A stretch of 64,000 nt of DNA from Chondrinema litorale (GTDB lineage: Bacteria; Bacteroidota; Bacteroidia; Cytophagales; Flammeovirgaceae). The position numbers and the translations under genes are program-made. The notes beneath the pieces are model-generated. The model searched no databases, was not told the origin of the DNA, and was given only the letters and a program-made list of their open reading frames with translations. Position 1 is the first letter of the stretch, and every line of letters starts with the position of its first letter. This document shows positions 1-8,561 of this stretch, piece after piece. The stretch covers positions 2,589,501-2,653,500 of the forward strand of contig NZ_CP111043.1 in NCBI RefSeq assembly GCF_026250525.1. Reading direction: 5' to 3'.

Positions 1-351
1 ATCAAAAAAATAAGACATTTCTGCCAATACTTCTTGTATCTGTTTTTCGGAGTTTACTCCCAAAGAAGCTTTTATAGATTTTATGGTTTCGGTGCCCCCT
101 GTGTTTAACCACGTTTCTTTCGCCCACTTATGATTTCTATGTTTACAAAGAAACTCATGGTTACCGATTAGCTGGGTTATTTTGTTCTTTTTTACGTATG
201 AGAAGGTTTCGTAAGATCTTTTTCCTTTATTAATGATGTCGCCCATTAAGACAATCTTGTTGTCTGCTTGAGAAATTTTTTCCAGAAGTGATCTGAAGGA
301 GAAAAAGCAACCATGAATATCTCCAATAAAAGTAATATACTTTTGCGTCAC
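1..351 (-). CDS. Metallophosphoesterase (calcineurin-like), C-terminus cut off by window edge
   Basis: The first 117 codons of a calcineurin-type phosphoesterase are visible; the rest lies beyond base 1. Three metal-binding blocks appear in the expected order: GDIHG near residue 10, a GDxxxKG block near residue 40, and GNHE near residue 65. This arrangement is typical of the small PrpE/PP1-like phosphatases that act on phosphoserine/threonine or diadenosine polyphosphates; the substrate cannot be told from this part. The start is taken as GTG at 351: the frame has a stop four codons upstream and no ATG in between, and an AGGA lies about 8 nt upstream. The gene is codirectional with the GWxTD gene, 97 bp away. 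Confidence 0.85.
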   Translation of the reverse strand, partial: MTQKYITFIGDIHGCFFSFRSLLEKISQADNKIVLMGDIINKGKRSYETFSYVKKNKITQLIGNHEFLCKHRNHKWAKETWLNTGGTETIKSIKASLGVNSEKQIQEVLAEMSYFFD

Positions 352-448
352 GAGATGTTCCTGTTAAATTATCTGTAAATGAATTAGCTGGTTATTTTTA
401 ATAGGTTGATTTATTATAAGGTAAAGCAAATAACTCAGCAAATTGTTA

Positions 449-1666
449 TCATGGCAAGAATAATTCTCCTTTTCGCCATAATTCCACAGCATCAAAATAA
501 AACTTTTTATATGCAGGAGACCTGTATAACTCATAGTGAAAGTCGCTAAAGATATTTGCCTTCTTTACAAATTCAAATGTAACTCTTTTTCTCCTTTTAC
601 CTACAAAATATACCCATTGTTCACCATTTTCTACCGAGATCACTTCTGCAGGTCGGCCAAAAACGATATAGAGCATTCCGCGGTCGGTTTTCCAGCCAGC
701 TTTGTAATTGGTAAAACTTTTATTGGCGTAGGTTACCCTTTGGTAGTATTCTTTTATCATTTTTTTGGCGATATCTACACTTCCTCCTGCATTAATCCAG
801 TAAGTATCTAGTGCAGCTTTTTTGTCTTCTGCATTTAAAAATGAAGTTATTTCTTTATTGGTAGAAATATAAATCATAGAATGGGCGAGGTTTTCCACAC
901 TTTTAAATTTGGGGAAATCTGGGCTTACTACTCTAAAACCAATACCTTTTACTGTGCTTGTGTCTTCTTGAGCAAAATAGAGGGCTTCTTTATTCAGAAT
1001 AATAGGCTCATTGGTTCTTACTGTTAAAATGCTATCTACAGTAAGTTCTTTGCTACCACCATTCATATCGTTACCCATTGGAGGTGCAGCAGGCAAAAAG
1101 TTATCTGTAAACCTCACTAAGTAAATCGGTTTGTCAACATCATCTTGTAACATAAACTTTTCTCCGAGGCATACAAAGCCACTATAAACCGGATTACTAA
1201 TATTTCGAAAACTATATGTTACTACTTGTTCTTTTTTATTTAGATATACTTCTTTAGAGATGCTTTGCCCGGTAGCTAAATCTTTTATAGTAAGTTTAAG
1301 TCGAGCATTGTTTGTAGCTTGTTCAATTATAAAATTGAAATAAAAGGTACTGTTTATTTTTTCAACAGGTGTATTAGTAAAGTTAATATCTTTACTTTCA
1401 ACTACTTTATCGTTACTCAAAACCTGATAATTAGCCTGTATAGCAGTAGGTTGTAATTCTTCTGATAGTCGGGCAACCTCAAAAGCTACTTCCACATTTT
1501 GTAAAGCACCAGAGTTATACACTTGTACATCGCAGTACATTTGTTTTTCCTGAGCTGCAGCAAAACCCGGTATTACAAAAAGTAAAAAATATAAAAAGTG
1601 TTTAGTATGTATTTTTAAAGTGTTATTAAAAAACATAAGTATTATTTTTAAATGTATTATTTTCAA
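449..1666 (-). CDS. GWxTD domain-containing exported protein
   Basis: This 405-residue protein has an N-terminal hydrophobic export signal ending near an AAAQ site at about residue 39. The first in-frame ATG is used; a second Met at residue 11 would still leave a complete signal peptide. The middle is beta-rich and extracytoplasmic in character. Near residues 325-350 it carries the block AGWKTDRGMLYIVFG, which matches the GWxTD domain named after this motif and found mostly in Bacteroidota and related phyla. The molecular function of the family is not established. A periplasmic or cell-surface location is inferred. Confidence 0.8.
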   Translation of the reverse strand: MKIIHLKIILMFFNNTLKIHTKHFLYFLLFVIPGFAAAQEKQMYCDVQVYNSGALQNVEVAFEVARLSEELQPTAIQANYQVLSNDKVVESKDINFTNTPVEKINSTFYFNFIIEQATNNARLKLTIKDLATGQSISKEVYLNKKEQVVTYSFRNISNPVYSGFVCLGEKFMLQDDVDKPIYLVRFTDNFLPAAPPMGNDMNGGSKELTVDSILTVRTNEPIILNKEALYFAQEDTSTVKGIGFRVVSPDFPKFKSVENLAHSMIYISTNKEITSFLNAEDKKAALDTYWINAGGSVDIAKKMIKEYYQRVTYANKSFTNYKAGWKTDRGMLYIVFGRPAEVISVENGEQWVYFVGKRRKRVTFEFVKKANIFSDFHYELYRSPAYKKFYFDAVELWRKGELFLP

Positions 1667-1780
1667 TTATCTACGGATGGAAGCCTAAAGTTTAAACAAT
1701 AAAATTGGAATAATGTACTCCTTATGTTTGTTTAAAATGATTGAATACAAAGATTGGTTTCCTGTAAAGTGAAAATACGC

Positions 1781-1788
1781 TATTTTTG
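1781..1788 (+). promoter_or_regulatory. Candidate -7 element for the 2OG oxygenase gene
   Basis: TATTTTTG fits the Bacteroidota -7 consensus TAnnTTTG and lies about 75 bp upstream of the ATG at 1865. No well-spaced TTTG -33 element accompanies it, so support is weak. Confidence 0.3.
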
Positions 1789-1864
1789 AAGAGATACAGA
1801 AACCTTAAAGATATAGATTTCAAATTTTCTGAATTTAAATTTTTGAAAAGCTTAATATAAAACC

Positions 1865-2653
1865 ATGGATATACTTAATAAGGAATACGCTTCAACCGAA
1901 ACTGTAAGCAAACTTAAACACGATTTTGATACAGCACTACCTTACAGACATCTTGTAATGGATAATTTTTTGTCAGAAGAAGTTGCTTTGCAGGCATATG
2001 AGAATTTTCCGAGTGTGCAAGAATTAAAAACGCACTGGAAAGGGCTTAACGAAAATAAACTGGAAGGTTCGGACTTTGGTGTTTTCCATCCTGTATTCTC
2101 TAAAATAAAAGAAGATTTTACCTCACCAGAATTTTACAAATGGGTATCTGGTGTAACAGGTATCGATGAGGTTTTTATTACAGATGACCACATGGGTTCT
2201 GGTATTCACCAAGGTACTAATGGTAGCTTTTTAGATGTACATATCGATTTCAATATCCATCATATAAAAAATGTACACAGAAGATTAAATCTTTTAATTT
2301 ATCTGGAAAAAAACTGGAAAGAAGAATATGGAGGTGCTTTAGAAATGTGGAATGCAGATATGTCTAACTGCGATAAAATGGTTTTACCAATGTTTAATCG
2401 TTGTGTGATTTTCGAAACAAGTGAGATTTCTTATCATGGTTATTCAAAAATTACCATTCCAGAAGATGTAACAAGAAAATCTTTCTTTGCCTATTTCTAT
2501 ACTAATGAAAGAGACGGAGCTGTAGGTTACCACGATACAGTGTTTAAAGCTCGCCCAACAGAAAGTAAATCTAAAAAGGTGAAAACGGCTGTAAAAGAAA
2601 ACCTGAAAAACACAGCGAAAGCTACTTTAAAGAAATTAGGGGTTAAGTTTTAA
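1865..2653 (+). CDS. 2OG-Fe(II) oxygenase family protein
   Basis: The 262-residue product resembles prolyl-4-hydroxylase-like 2-oxoglutarate/Fe(II) dioxygenases. The facial triad is visible as His126 and Asp128 (VHIDF) with His191 (SYHGY), followed by Arg204 in RKSFFAYFYT, the expected 2-oxoglutarate-binding arginine. Such enzymes hydroxylate a protein or small-molecule substrate; the target is unknown. The C-terminus is lysine-rich and probably disordered. It lies upstream of a SAM methyltransferase on the same strand, but a hairpin with a T run separates the two, so they may be transcribed separately. Confidence 0.8.
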   Translation: MDILNKEYASTETVSKLKHDFDTALPYRHLVMDNFLSEEVALQAYENFPSVQELKTHWKGLNENKLEGSDFGVFHPVFSKIKEDFTSPEFYKWVSGVTGIDEVFITDDHMGSGIHQGTNGSFLDVHIDFNIHHIKNVHRRLNLLIYLEKNWKEEYGGALEMWNADMSNCDKMVLPMFNRCVIFETSEISYHGYSKITIPEDVTRKSFFAYFYTNERDGAVGYHDTVFKARPTESKSKKVKTAVKENLKNTAKATLKKLGVKF

Positions 2654-2671
2654 TTCAAAAAAATAAATACG

Positions 2672-2712
2672 AAATGCTGTTTTTAGTTAAAAGACTAAGA
2701 GCGGCATTTTTT
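2672..2712 (+). terminator. Rho-independent-type terminator after the 2OG oxygenase
   Basis: A 16-bp stem (2672-2687 with 2694-2709, three G-U wobbles) closes a 6-nt loop and runs into six T residues. It sits 19 bp after the stop codon. Confidence 0.7.
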
Positions 2713-2774
2713 AAGATTTAGCTTTACAGATTTGGTACAAGCCGAATCAATTTTTTATTTATAATAACAATTGC

Positions 2775-3545
2775 ATGTTTAGTACAACAGAAATCACTTC
2801 GCACGAGGAAACCAGTGATAATGTAATTCACCAGAGATTATTTTACGCCTATGTAGAGGCTGCAAAAATGCTTGAAGGCGAAGTTTTGGAAATTGGTTGT
2901 GGTGCAGGTAGAGGCATGCAGCTAGTTGCAGAAAATTGCGAAAAATATACTGGTATAGATAAAAATGAGGAGTTGCTGGCTTTGCACAGAAAAACTTATC
3001 CTAATTTTAAGTTTATATCTAAAAATATTCCTCCATTAGATTTTATAGAATCTAATTCTATAGATACAGTTATCAGCTTTCAGGTAATAGAGCATATTGA
3101 AGACGATGAGCTTTTTATTAAAGAAATAGAGCGAGTACTAAAACCTGGTGGTAAAGCGATAATTACTACGCCTAATATTAAGCTCTCTTTAACCCGAAAT
3201 CCTTGGCATGTGAGAGAGTATACTTACAATCAGCTTTTGGCACTTGCGCAAAAATATTTTAGCAAGGTTGATCTTAAAGGCATTACTGGTAGTGAAAAAG
3301 TGATGGAATATTATGAGCAAAACAAAGCCTCGGTAGAAAAAATAACCCGTTTCGATATATTCAATTTGCAATACAAATTACCAAGAAGGATTTTGCAGGT
3401 TCCTTACGATATATTAAACAGGATGAATAGAAAGTCTTTAGAGAAAGGAAATGATTCTTTGGTAAAGCAGGTTTCTTTAGCCGATTATCATTTTGATGAA
3501 GATGCAGATAAGTGTTTTGACTTTTTCTGTATTATGGAGAAATAA
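2775..3545 (+). CDS. Class I SAM-dependent methyltransferase
   Basis: This 256-residue protein has a Rossmann-like methyltransferase core. Motif I is LEIGCGAGRG at residues 36-45, an acidic residue in the YTGID stretch ends strand 2, and DTVISFQVIEHIEDDELF is the motif IV/post-motif region of methyltransferase type 11/12. ERVLKPGGKAIITTPN follows. The remaining 100 residues may form a substrate lid. The substrate is not predictable; related proteins methylate quinones, glycans or small metabolites. A perfect palindromic terminator follows the stop. Confidence 0.85.
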   Translation: MFSTTEITSHEETSDNVIHQRLFYAYVEAAKMLEGEVLEIGCGAGRGMQLVAENCEKYTGIDKNEELLALHRKTYPNFKFISKNIPPLDFIESNSIDTVISFQVIEHIEDDELFIKEIERVLKPGGKAIITTPNIKLSLTRNPWHVREYTYNQLLALAQKYFSKVDLKGITGSEKVMEYYEQNKASVEKITRFDIFNLQYKLPRRILQVPYDILNRMNRKSLEKGNDSLVKQVSLADYHFDEDADKCFDFFCIMEK

Positions 3546-3563
3546 TGATTACGACAATATAAA

Positions 3564-3597
3564 AAAACGGCATTTCAGAATTCTGAAATGCCGTTTT
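3564..3597. terminator. Bidirectional terminator (perfect 34-bp palindrome)
   Basis: The two 17-nt arms 3564-3580 and 3581-3597 are exact reverse complements, with A/T runs at both ends. It lies between the convergent methyltransferase and trehalose genes and can serve both. Confidence 0.85.
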
Positions 3598-3621
3598 GCT
3601 TTTCTAATGAATCAATTTTAT

Positions 3622-5805
3622 TTATTTCGTATCAGCAAAAGTGTTAAGTACTTCTCTTACTTCTTCTGGAGACTTAACATTATAATTTGCTACCGTGGCT
3701 GTTAAACCAACTTTTACAGTGTAAGCAGTATCAGGCATAGCGGCGAATGTATCTTCGTCTGTCACATCATCTCCAATGGCAAATACAAAGTCATACTTTC
3801 CTTCATTTAACCATTTGCTTGCTGCTTTTCCTTTGTTTACGGCTCTACTTTTTATCTCAATTACTTTGTTACCTTCCATGGTTTGTAAATCCATATTAGC
3901 AATAAGGTAATTAATGTTTGATAATAATTCTCTGGCTCTTAATTCTCCAAAATCTGTATCAGCTTTTCTGTAATGCCAAACAAGAGAATAGTCTTTATCT
4001 TCTATAAATGAACCCGGAGTTCTATCTACATATAGGTCTAGAATTGATCTAATTTTCTCTTTCCAGCCTTGGTCTAGCAATTCAATTGTGCTCCAACCAG
4101 CACCTAATTTCTTAAGCCAAACTCCATGTTCTGCAATTAAATCAATTTTAAGGTGGCCAACCCACTCTTCAAGAGTGCTTTTGTCCCTTCCACTAATAAT
4201 TACTACGCGGTTTTTAGGGTCTTCAGTAAGCTTAGTTAATAAGTTGATAAGTTCCTCGTCTGGTTTTACTGCTTTAGGATTAGAAGCAAATGGTTTAAGC
4301 GTTCCATCATAATCTAGTAAAATCAATCTACTTTCTGCTTCAGAATAGTGTTTAACTATTTTATCTAAAGTTTTACCAGTTACCAACTTCAGATTTAAAC
4401 CTACTTGTAATTCTTTTACTTTATCTAATTGCTGCATAAACACTTCCACCCATCTGTGAATGTTGTAGCGTTTCAGCTTGTTCTGCATTTCTTCGTTTCT
4501 GGCAATTTGCTCTTCTTCTGGCATTTCCAATGCTTGATGCATCGCTTCAACTAACTGGTCACTATCGTTCGGGTTAATTAGAATTGCTTCTGAAAGTTCT
4601 TTAGCTGCGCCAGCCATTTCACTAAGAATTAAAACGCCTCTTTTATCCAGCTTACTAGCAATGTATTCTTTACAAACGAGGTTCATTCCGTCGCGAAGAG
4701 GAGTAATAAGAGCTACTTCTGCACTGCTGTATAAGGCAGAAAGTGCATGGAATGAGAATGATCTATAGAAATAGTGAATTGGATTCCAGTCCATTCGGCT
4801 GTACTTACCATTGAGGCGACCTACAATTGTATCAATTTCATTTTTAAGTTGATTATATTGATCTACCTTAACTCTAGACGGTACCACAATCAATATAATT
4901 GAAACTTTACCCAAATACTGAGGGTATTTTTCCAGAAACATATCAAAAGCTTCTAGTCGCTGCTTAATACCTTTGGTATAATCCAACCTATCTATAGAAA
5001 GTACTACTTTTTGATTGGATAAAATCTGGAAGTATTTCTTAAGTTTATCAATGGTTTCTGGCGAATGAGTCGCTTTGGTAAACTTCTCATAGTCGATTCC
5101 CATTGGAAATGAATCCACGCCAACAATTCTATTATTCAATCGAATTTGCCCCATTGTACTGCCATGGCCTAAAATTCTTGATACAGAACTAAGGAAGTGG
5201 CGCATATCGTCATAGGTATGGAAGCCAATGAGGTCGGCTCCTAACATACCTTCGAGTATTTTTTCTCGCCAAGGTAGTAGTCTGAAAATTTCGTAAGATG
5301 GAAAAGGTATGTGCTGGAAAAAACCGATAGTTGCATTCGGAAGCTTTTCTCTCAGCATCATAGGCACTAGTAAAAGCTGGTAATCGTGTATCCACAAAAT
5401 ATCACCATCGCTGGCATGTTGTAAAATAGTGTCGCAGAATTTCTGATTTACTCTTACATAAGCATCCCATAGTTCAGGAATGTATTTGGTATATTCTGTA
5501 AAATAGTGGAAAAGTGGCCATATTGTCCTGTTACTGAAGCCCTCATAATAGTCTTGAATATCTTGCTTAGAAAGATATACAGGAGCCATGTAGTCTTTCT
5601 TTAACTCATCTCCGATATATTGTTCGTCTGATTCGGTAAGATCGTATAAACCAGGCCATCCAATCCAAAGGTTATCTCCTTTTCTATAAATAGAGCCTAA
5701 GCCGGTAGCAAGACCGCCAGCACTGGGCATAAAATTAAACTTATCTTCACTTTGTTGAATGGTAACAGGCAGCCTGTTAGATACAATAATTATTTTTTGA
5801 GACAT
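3622..5805 (-). CDS. otsAB: Bifunctional trehalose-6-phosphate synthase/phosphatase (OtsA-OtsB fusion)
   Basis: A single 727-residue chain joins two enzymes of trehalose synthesis. Residues 1-470 are a GT20 synthase making trehalose-6-phosphate from UDP-glucose and glucose-6-phosphate: SNRLPV at 9-14, AGGLATG at 29-35, [11 protein letters not shown] at 138-148, RLDYTKG at 273-279 and [10 protein letters not shown] at 371-380. Residues about 490-727 are a HAD phosphatase: DYDGT at 498-502 holds the nucleophile and acid/base aspartates, and GDDVTDE at 678-684 is motif III. Fused enzymes of this kind are known in Bacteroidota and eukaryotes. Trehalose is a common osmolyte and stress protectant. 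The protein should be cytosolic. Confidence 0.95.
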   Translation of the reverse strand: MSQKIIIVSNRLPVTIQQSEDKFNFMPSAGGLATGLGSIYRKGDNLWIGWPGLYDLTESDEQYIGDELKKDYMAPVYLSKQDIQDYYEGFSNRTIWPLFHYFTEYTKYIPELWDAYVRVNQKFCDTILQHASDGDILWIHDYQLLLVPMMLREKLPNATIGFFQHIPFPSYEIFRLLPWREKILEGMLGADLIGFHTYDDMRHFLSSVSRILGHGSTMGQIRLNNRIVGVDSFPMGIDYEKFTKATHSPETIDKLKKYFQILSNQKVVLSIDRLDYTKGIKQRLEAFDMFLEKYPQYLGKVSIILIVVPSRVKVDQYNQLKNEIDTIVGRLNGKYSRMDWNPIHYFYRSFSFHALSALYSSAEVALITPLRDGMNLVCKEYIASKLDKRGVLILSEMAGAAKELSEAILINPNDSDQLVEAMHQALEMPEEEQIARNEEMQNKLKRYNIHRWVEVFMQQLDKVKELQVGLNLKLVTGKTLDKIVKHYSEAESRLILLDYDGTLKPFASNPKAVKPDEELINLLTKLTEDPKNRVVIISGRDKSTLEEWVGHLKIDLIAEHGVWLKKLGAGWSTIELLDQGWKEKIRSILDLYVDRTPGSFIEDKDYSLVWHYRKADTDFGELRARELLSNINYLIANMDLQTMEGNKVIEIKSRAVNKGKAASKWLNEGKYDFVFAIGDDVTDEDTFAAMPDTAYTVKVGLTATVANYNVKSPEEVREVLNTFADTK

Positions 5806-6146
5806 TTAGCTGTTTTTATTTTAACAATCTTATTTATCCTGATATAAAAATTAACTCTTAAATTGTAGTAGCAAATAATGCTTACGCCCTTATATATAGC
5901 AATTTAACCATTAAATCCAACTTAAAGTTATTATATATTTGAGCTAATATTATATCAACTTTTTAAAGACTTAAGGGTTTGATAGAAATTAAAATATTGT
6001 GCAAAAAAATGATAAAGAAACTGTAAATTTTAGTCTGCAACCTTAACTTTGTTTTAATTTTATTTTCTCTCCGGATAGTAAGTTTCTTTGTACCCATTCC
6101 TCAAAAGAGCTGCTTCCTTTTTTCTTATTATTAAATTATTTTCAAA
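5806..6146. promoter_or_regulatory. Divergent intergenic region with a candidate -7 element
   Basis: This 341-bp AT-rich gap separates the divergent trehalose and nitroreductase genes and contains no plausible ORF. TAACTTTG at 6044-6051 fits the Bacteroidota -7 consensus for the rightward gene, about 95 bp upstream of its ATG, but lacks a clear -33 partner. No equivalent was found for the leftward gene. Confidence 0.4.
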
Positions 6147-6815
6147 ATGGAAGAAAGTAATCAGTTTATTCCTTTTAGGCAAGAAGCCTATGAGGGTGAG
6201 GCACTTGTTAAACGAGTCTCAGATTTTTATAAATTCATGAACCAAAGAAGGTCGCTTAGAGAGTTCTCTAGCAAACCTGTGCCTAAAGAAGTAATAGAAA
6301 AAATTATCATGACGGCCTCTTCAGCTCCTTCTGGTGCAAATAAGCAACCTTGGACTTTTTGTGCAATTTCAAACTCAGAGGTAAAAAAGCAAATTAGAGA
6401 AGCTGCAGAAAAAGAAGAAAAAATTAATTATAGTGGCCGGATGTCAGATACTTGGCTGCAAGACTTAAAACCTTTTGCAACCAATGAGTACAAGCCATTT
6501 TTAGAAACTGCACCCTAGATAATAGTTGTTTTTAAGCGATCTTTTGAAGTGGAAGAAGCAAATAAAAAGAACAACTATTATGTGAGTGAATCGGTTGGGT
6601 TGGCTACTGGATTTTTGCTTACGGCCATCCATAATGCTGGTTTAGTTGCTCTTACACACACACCTAGCCCAATGAATTTTTTAGCTAAGGTTTTAAACAG
6701 GCCTAAGAATGAAAAACCTTATTTATTAATACCTGTTGGCTATGCTCCTGAAAATGCAAAAGTGCCAGATATTAAAAGAAAAAGTAAAGATGAAGTAATT
6801 GTTTTTTATGAATAA
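6147..6815 (+). pseudogene. Nitroreductase family protein gene interrupted by an in-frame TAG
   Basis: The frame encodes a full-length flavin-dependent nitroreductase of about 222 residues, except that TAG at 6516-6518 follows LETAP. The same frame then reads on without any shift through IIVVFKRS to a natural stop at 6813-6815. N-terminal family features are present: QRRSLREF (FMN phosphate binding) and SSAPSGANKQPWTF. The C-terminal half carries SVGLATGFLLTAIHNAGL, typical of the dimer and FMN pocket. Family members usually have an aromatic residue after ETAP, so a TGG-to-TAG or Tyr-to-TAG change would explain the stop. It could be a recent nonsense mutation, a sequencing error or a readthrough site. 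Nitroreductases of this group reduce nitroaromatics, quinones or halotyrosines. Confidence 0.85.
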
Positions 6816-6912
6816 AAAATGGCACTTTTCCCAGTGCTATATGGTTAACCATTAATTATGTCGATTTATACTAGCAACTAGCATAATGATTAATTAAACA
6901 ACAATAATTAAA

Positions 6913-7917
6913 ATGATTGAGACTGACATATTAATAATAGGGGCAGGACCATGTGGATTATTTACCGTTTTTGAAGCTGGCTTAATTAAATTGAAATGCC
7001 ATTTAATTGATGCCTTACCCATACCTGGTGGACAATGCGCAGAGATTTATCCTAAAAAACCTATATATGATATTCCCGGCTATCCAGAGATTTTAGCCGG
7101 AGATTTAGTTGACAGACTAATGGAACAAGCTGCTCCATTTAAACCTGGTTTTACTTTAGGTGAGAGAGCACAAACTTTAGAGAAATTACCAGATGGTCGC
7201 TATAAGCTAACCACCAACAAAGGTACAGAACATGTTGCACCAGTTATTGCAATTGCAGGTGGTTTAGGTTGTTTTGAACCACGTAAACCACCAATTCCAA
7301 ATCTTGAAAGTTTCGAAGACAAAGGAGTTGAGTATATTATTAAAGATCCAGAGTTTTATCGTGATAAAAAAGTGGTACTAGCAGGTGGTGGAGACTCTGC
7401 GCTAGACTGGGCTATATATCTATCTAAAATTACTACTGAGCTTACTTTAATACATAGAAGAAAGGCATTTAGAGGCGCACTAGATTCTGTTGAAAAAGTA
7501 ATGAATTTGGCAGAAAGTGGTGATATTAAGCTACTTACAGATTCAGAAGTAATTGGTTTGAGTGGTAATGGTTCTTTAGATGGTGTTGTGGTTAAGCATA
7601 AAACTGATGGTGAGCTCACAATTAATGCAGATCACTATGTGCCATTATTTGGACTTTCTCCTAAGCTAGGCCCAATTTCAGATTGGAATTTAAATATTGA
7701 TAAAAATGCAATTGAAGTAAATACATTGGATTATAGTACCAACATTCCAGGTATATATGCAATTGGTGATATCAATACTTATGAGGGTAAACTTAAGTTG
7801 ATTCTTTGTGGATTCCACGAAGCTACTTTAATGGTGCAATCGGCTTATAAATACATTAATCCGGGTAAAAACATCACTCTAAAATATACAACTGTTAATG
7901 GAGTAGCAGGTTTTTAA
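6913..7917 (+). CDS. Ferredoxin--NADP reductase, thioredoxin-reductase-like type
   Basis: This 334-residue flavoprotein has an N-terminal FAD-binding Rossmann motif (IIGAGPCGLF, residues 8-17) and a second dinucleotide-binding motif for NAD(P)H (LAGGGDSALDWA, near 157-168). A C-terminal GIYAIGDINTYEG block contacts FAD. It lacks the CxxC redox pair of thioredoxin reductase, and the stretch GGQCAEIYPKKPIYDIPGYP is characteristic of the TrxR-like ferredoxin-NADP+ reductases described in Bacillus and Chlorobium. The expected reaction is electron transfer between NADPH and ferredoxin or flavodoxin in the cytosol. A strong hairpin follows the gene. Confidence 0.88.
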   Translation: MIETDILIIGAGPCGLFTVFEAGLIKLKCHLIDALPIPGGQCAEIYPKKPIYDIPGYPEILAGDLVDRLMEQAAPFKPGFTLGERAQTLEKLPDGRYKLTTNKGTEHVAPVIAIAGGLGCFEPRKPPIPNLESFEDKGVEYIIKDPEFYRDKKVVLAGGGDSALDWAIYLSKITTELTLIHRRKAFRGALDSVEKVMNLAESGDIKLLTDSEVIGLSGNGSLDGVVVKHKTDGELTINADHYVPLFGLSPKLGPISDWNLNIDKNAIEVNTLDYSTNIPGIYAIGDINTYEGKLKLILCGFHEATLMVQSAYKYINPGKNITLKYTTVNGVAGF

Positions 7918-7958
7918 GGCTTCGATTGTAATCGGATAAAAAAAATTAAATTTTTGCT

Positions 7959-7993
7959 AAAATGGTGTGCGATTTCGTACGCCATTTTTTTAT
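7959..7993 (+). terminator. Terminator after ferredoxin--NADP reductase
   Basis: A 13-bp stem (7959-7971 with 7976-7988, two G-U pairs) closes a 4-nt loop and continues into a T-rich tail. It begins 42 bp after the stop. Confidence 0.8.
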
Positions 7994-8121
7994 TTCGAAC
8001 AGTTATTTATTGCTAATATCTTATGGAATTGACTGTAAGTGTTTGATAATCAGTGTTATATTCTCTTTGGCGCTTGCTTGGATAATTTGACTTTTAAAAA
8101 TTATTTAATAATAAAAAAATC

Positions 8122-8484
8122 ATGAAAAAGTCAATTCTTATTCCAGTAATTTTAAGTTTAGTATTTTTTGCAGTTAACCTTTATGCGCAAGACAGCGCTA
8201 AGATTGTAAGCGAAAGCGAAGATTTAGTAGTAGTAAGTAAAAAAGTAGTTTTACCTGTGATAAAGGAAAAACCAACTGTTAAGCAAGACACAGAAAAAGT
8301 AGTTGAGTTTACTCTAGAAGAGTTTGAAAGTGAGAGTCAATACAAAGTAGTTGTGTATGACATAAAAGGTAATGAAGTGTTTACTCTTAGGAGTGAGAAA
8401 GATATCGAGATTGAGAAATTGCCAGCAAACGCAAAACTCTTAATGCGTGATGGAAGAACGACCTACTACATTTACGATAAATAA
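8122..8484 (+). CDS. Small exported protein of unknown function
   Basis: The 120-residue product starts with a clear signal peptide, Lys-rich followed by ILIPVILSLVFFAVNLYA with cleavage probably before QDS. The mature part of about 97 residues is charged. Its second half (YKVVVYDIKGNEVFTLRSE... ending near LMRDGRTTYYIYDK) resembles a short beta-sandwich such as the C-terminal part of type IX sorting domains, which often read as VYDxxGxxV, but it lacks the usual context of a long cargo protein. No family is recognised with confidence. It is probably periplasmic or outer-membrane associated. Confidence 0.65.
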   Translation: MKKSILIPVILSLVFFAVNLYAQDSAKIVSESEDLVVVSKKVVLPVIKEKPTVKQDTEKVVEFTLEEFESESQYKVVVYDIKGNEVFTLRSEKDIEIEKLPANAKLLMRDGRTTYYIYDK

Positions 8485-8561
8485 GTGATTATGCTTACTA
8501 AAATTAAAACTGAGAAATTGGAATAGTATAATGACTTATATAAATATGAGTCCAATGTAAA

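Noticed and set aside
6516..6518. TAG read as pyrrolysine or a reassigned codon
   Set aside because: Other genes in the window use TAG as a stop, and there is no sign of pyrrolysine machinery.
6549..6815. Separate small gene starting at GTG 6549
   Set aside because: It is in the same frame as the upstream half and completes a single nitroreductase fold, so it is the downstream part of the interrupted gene.
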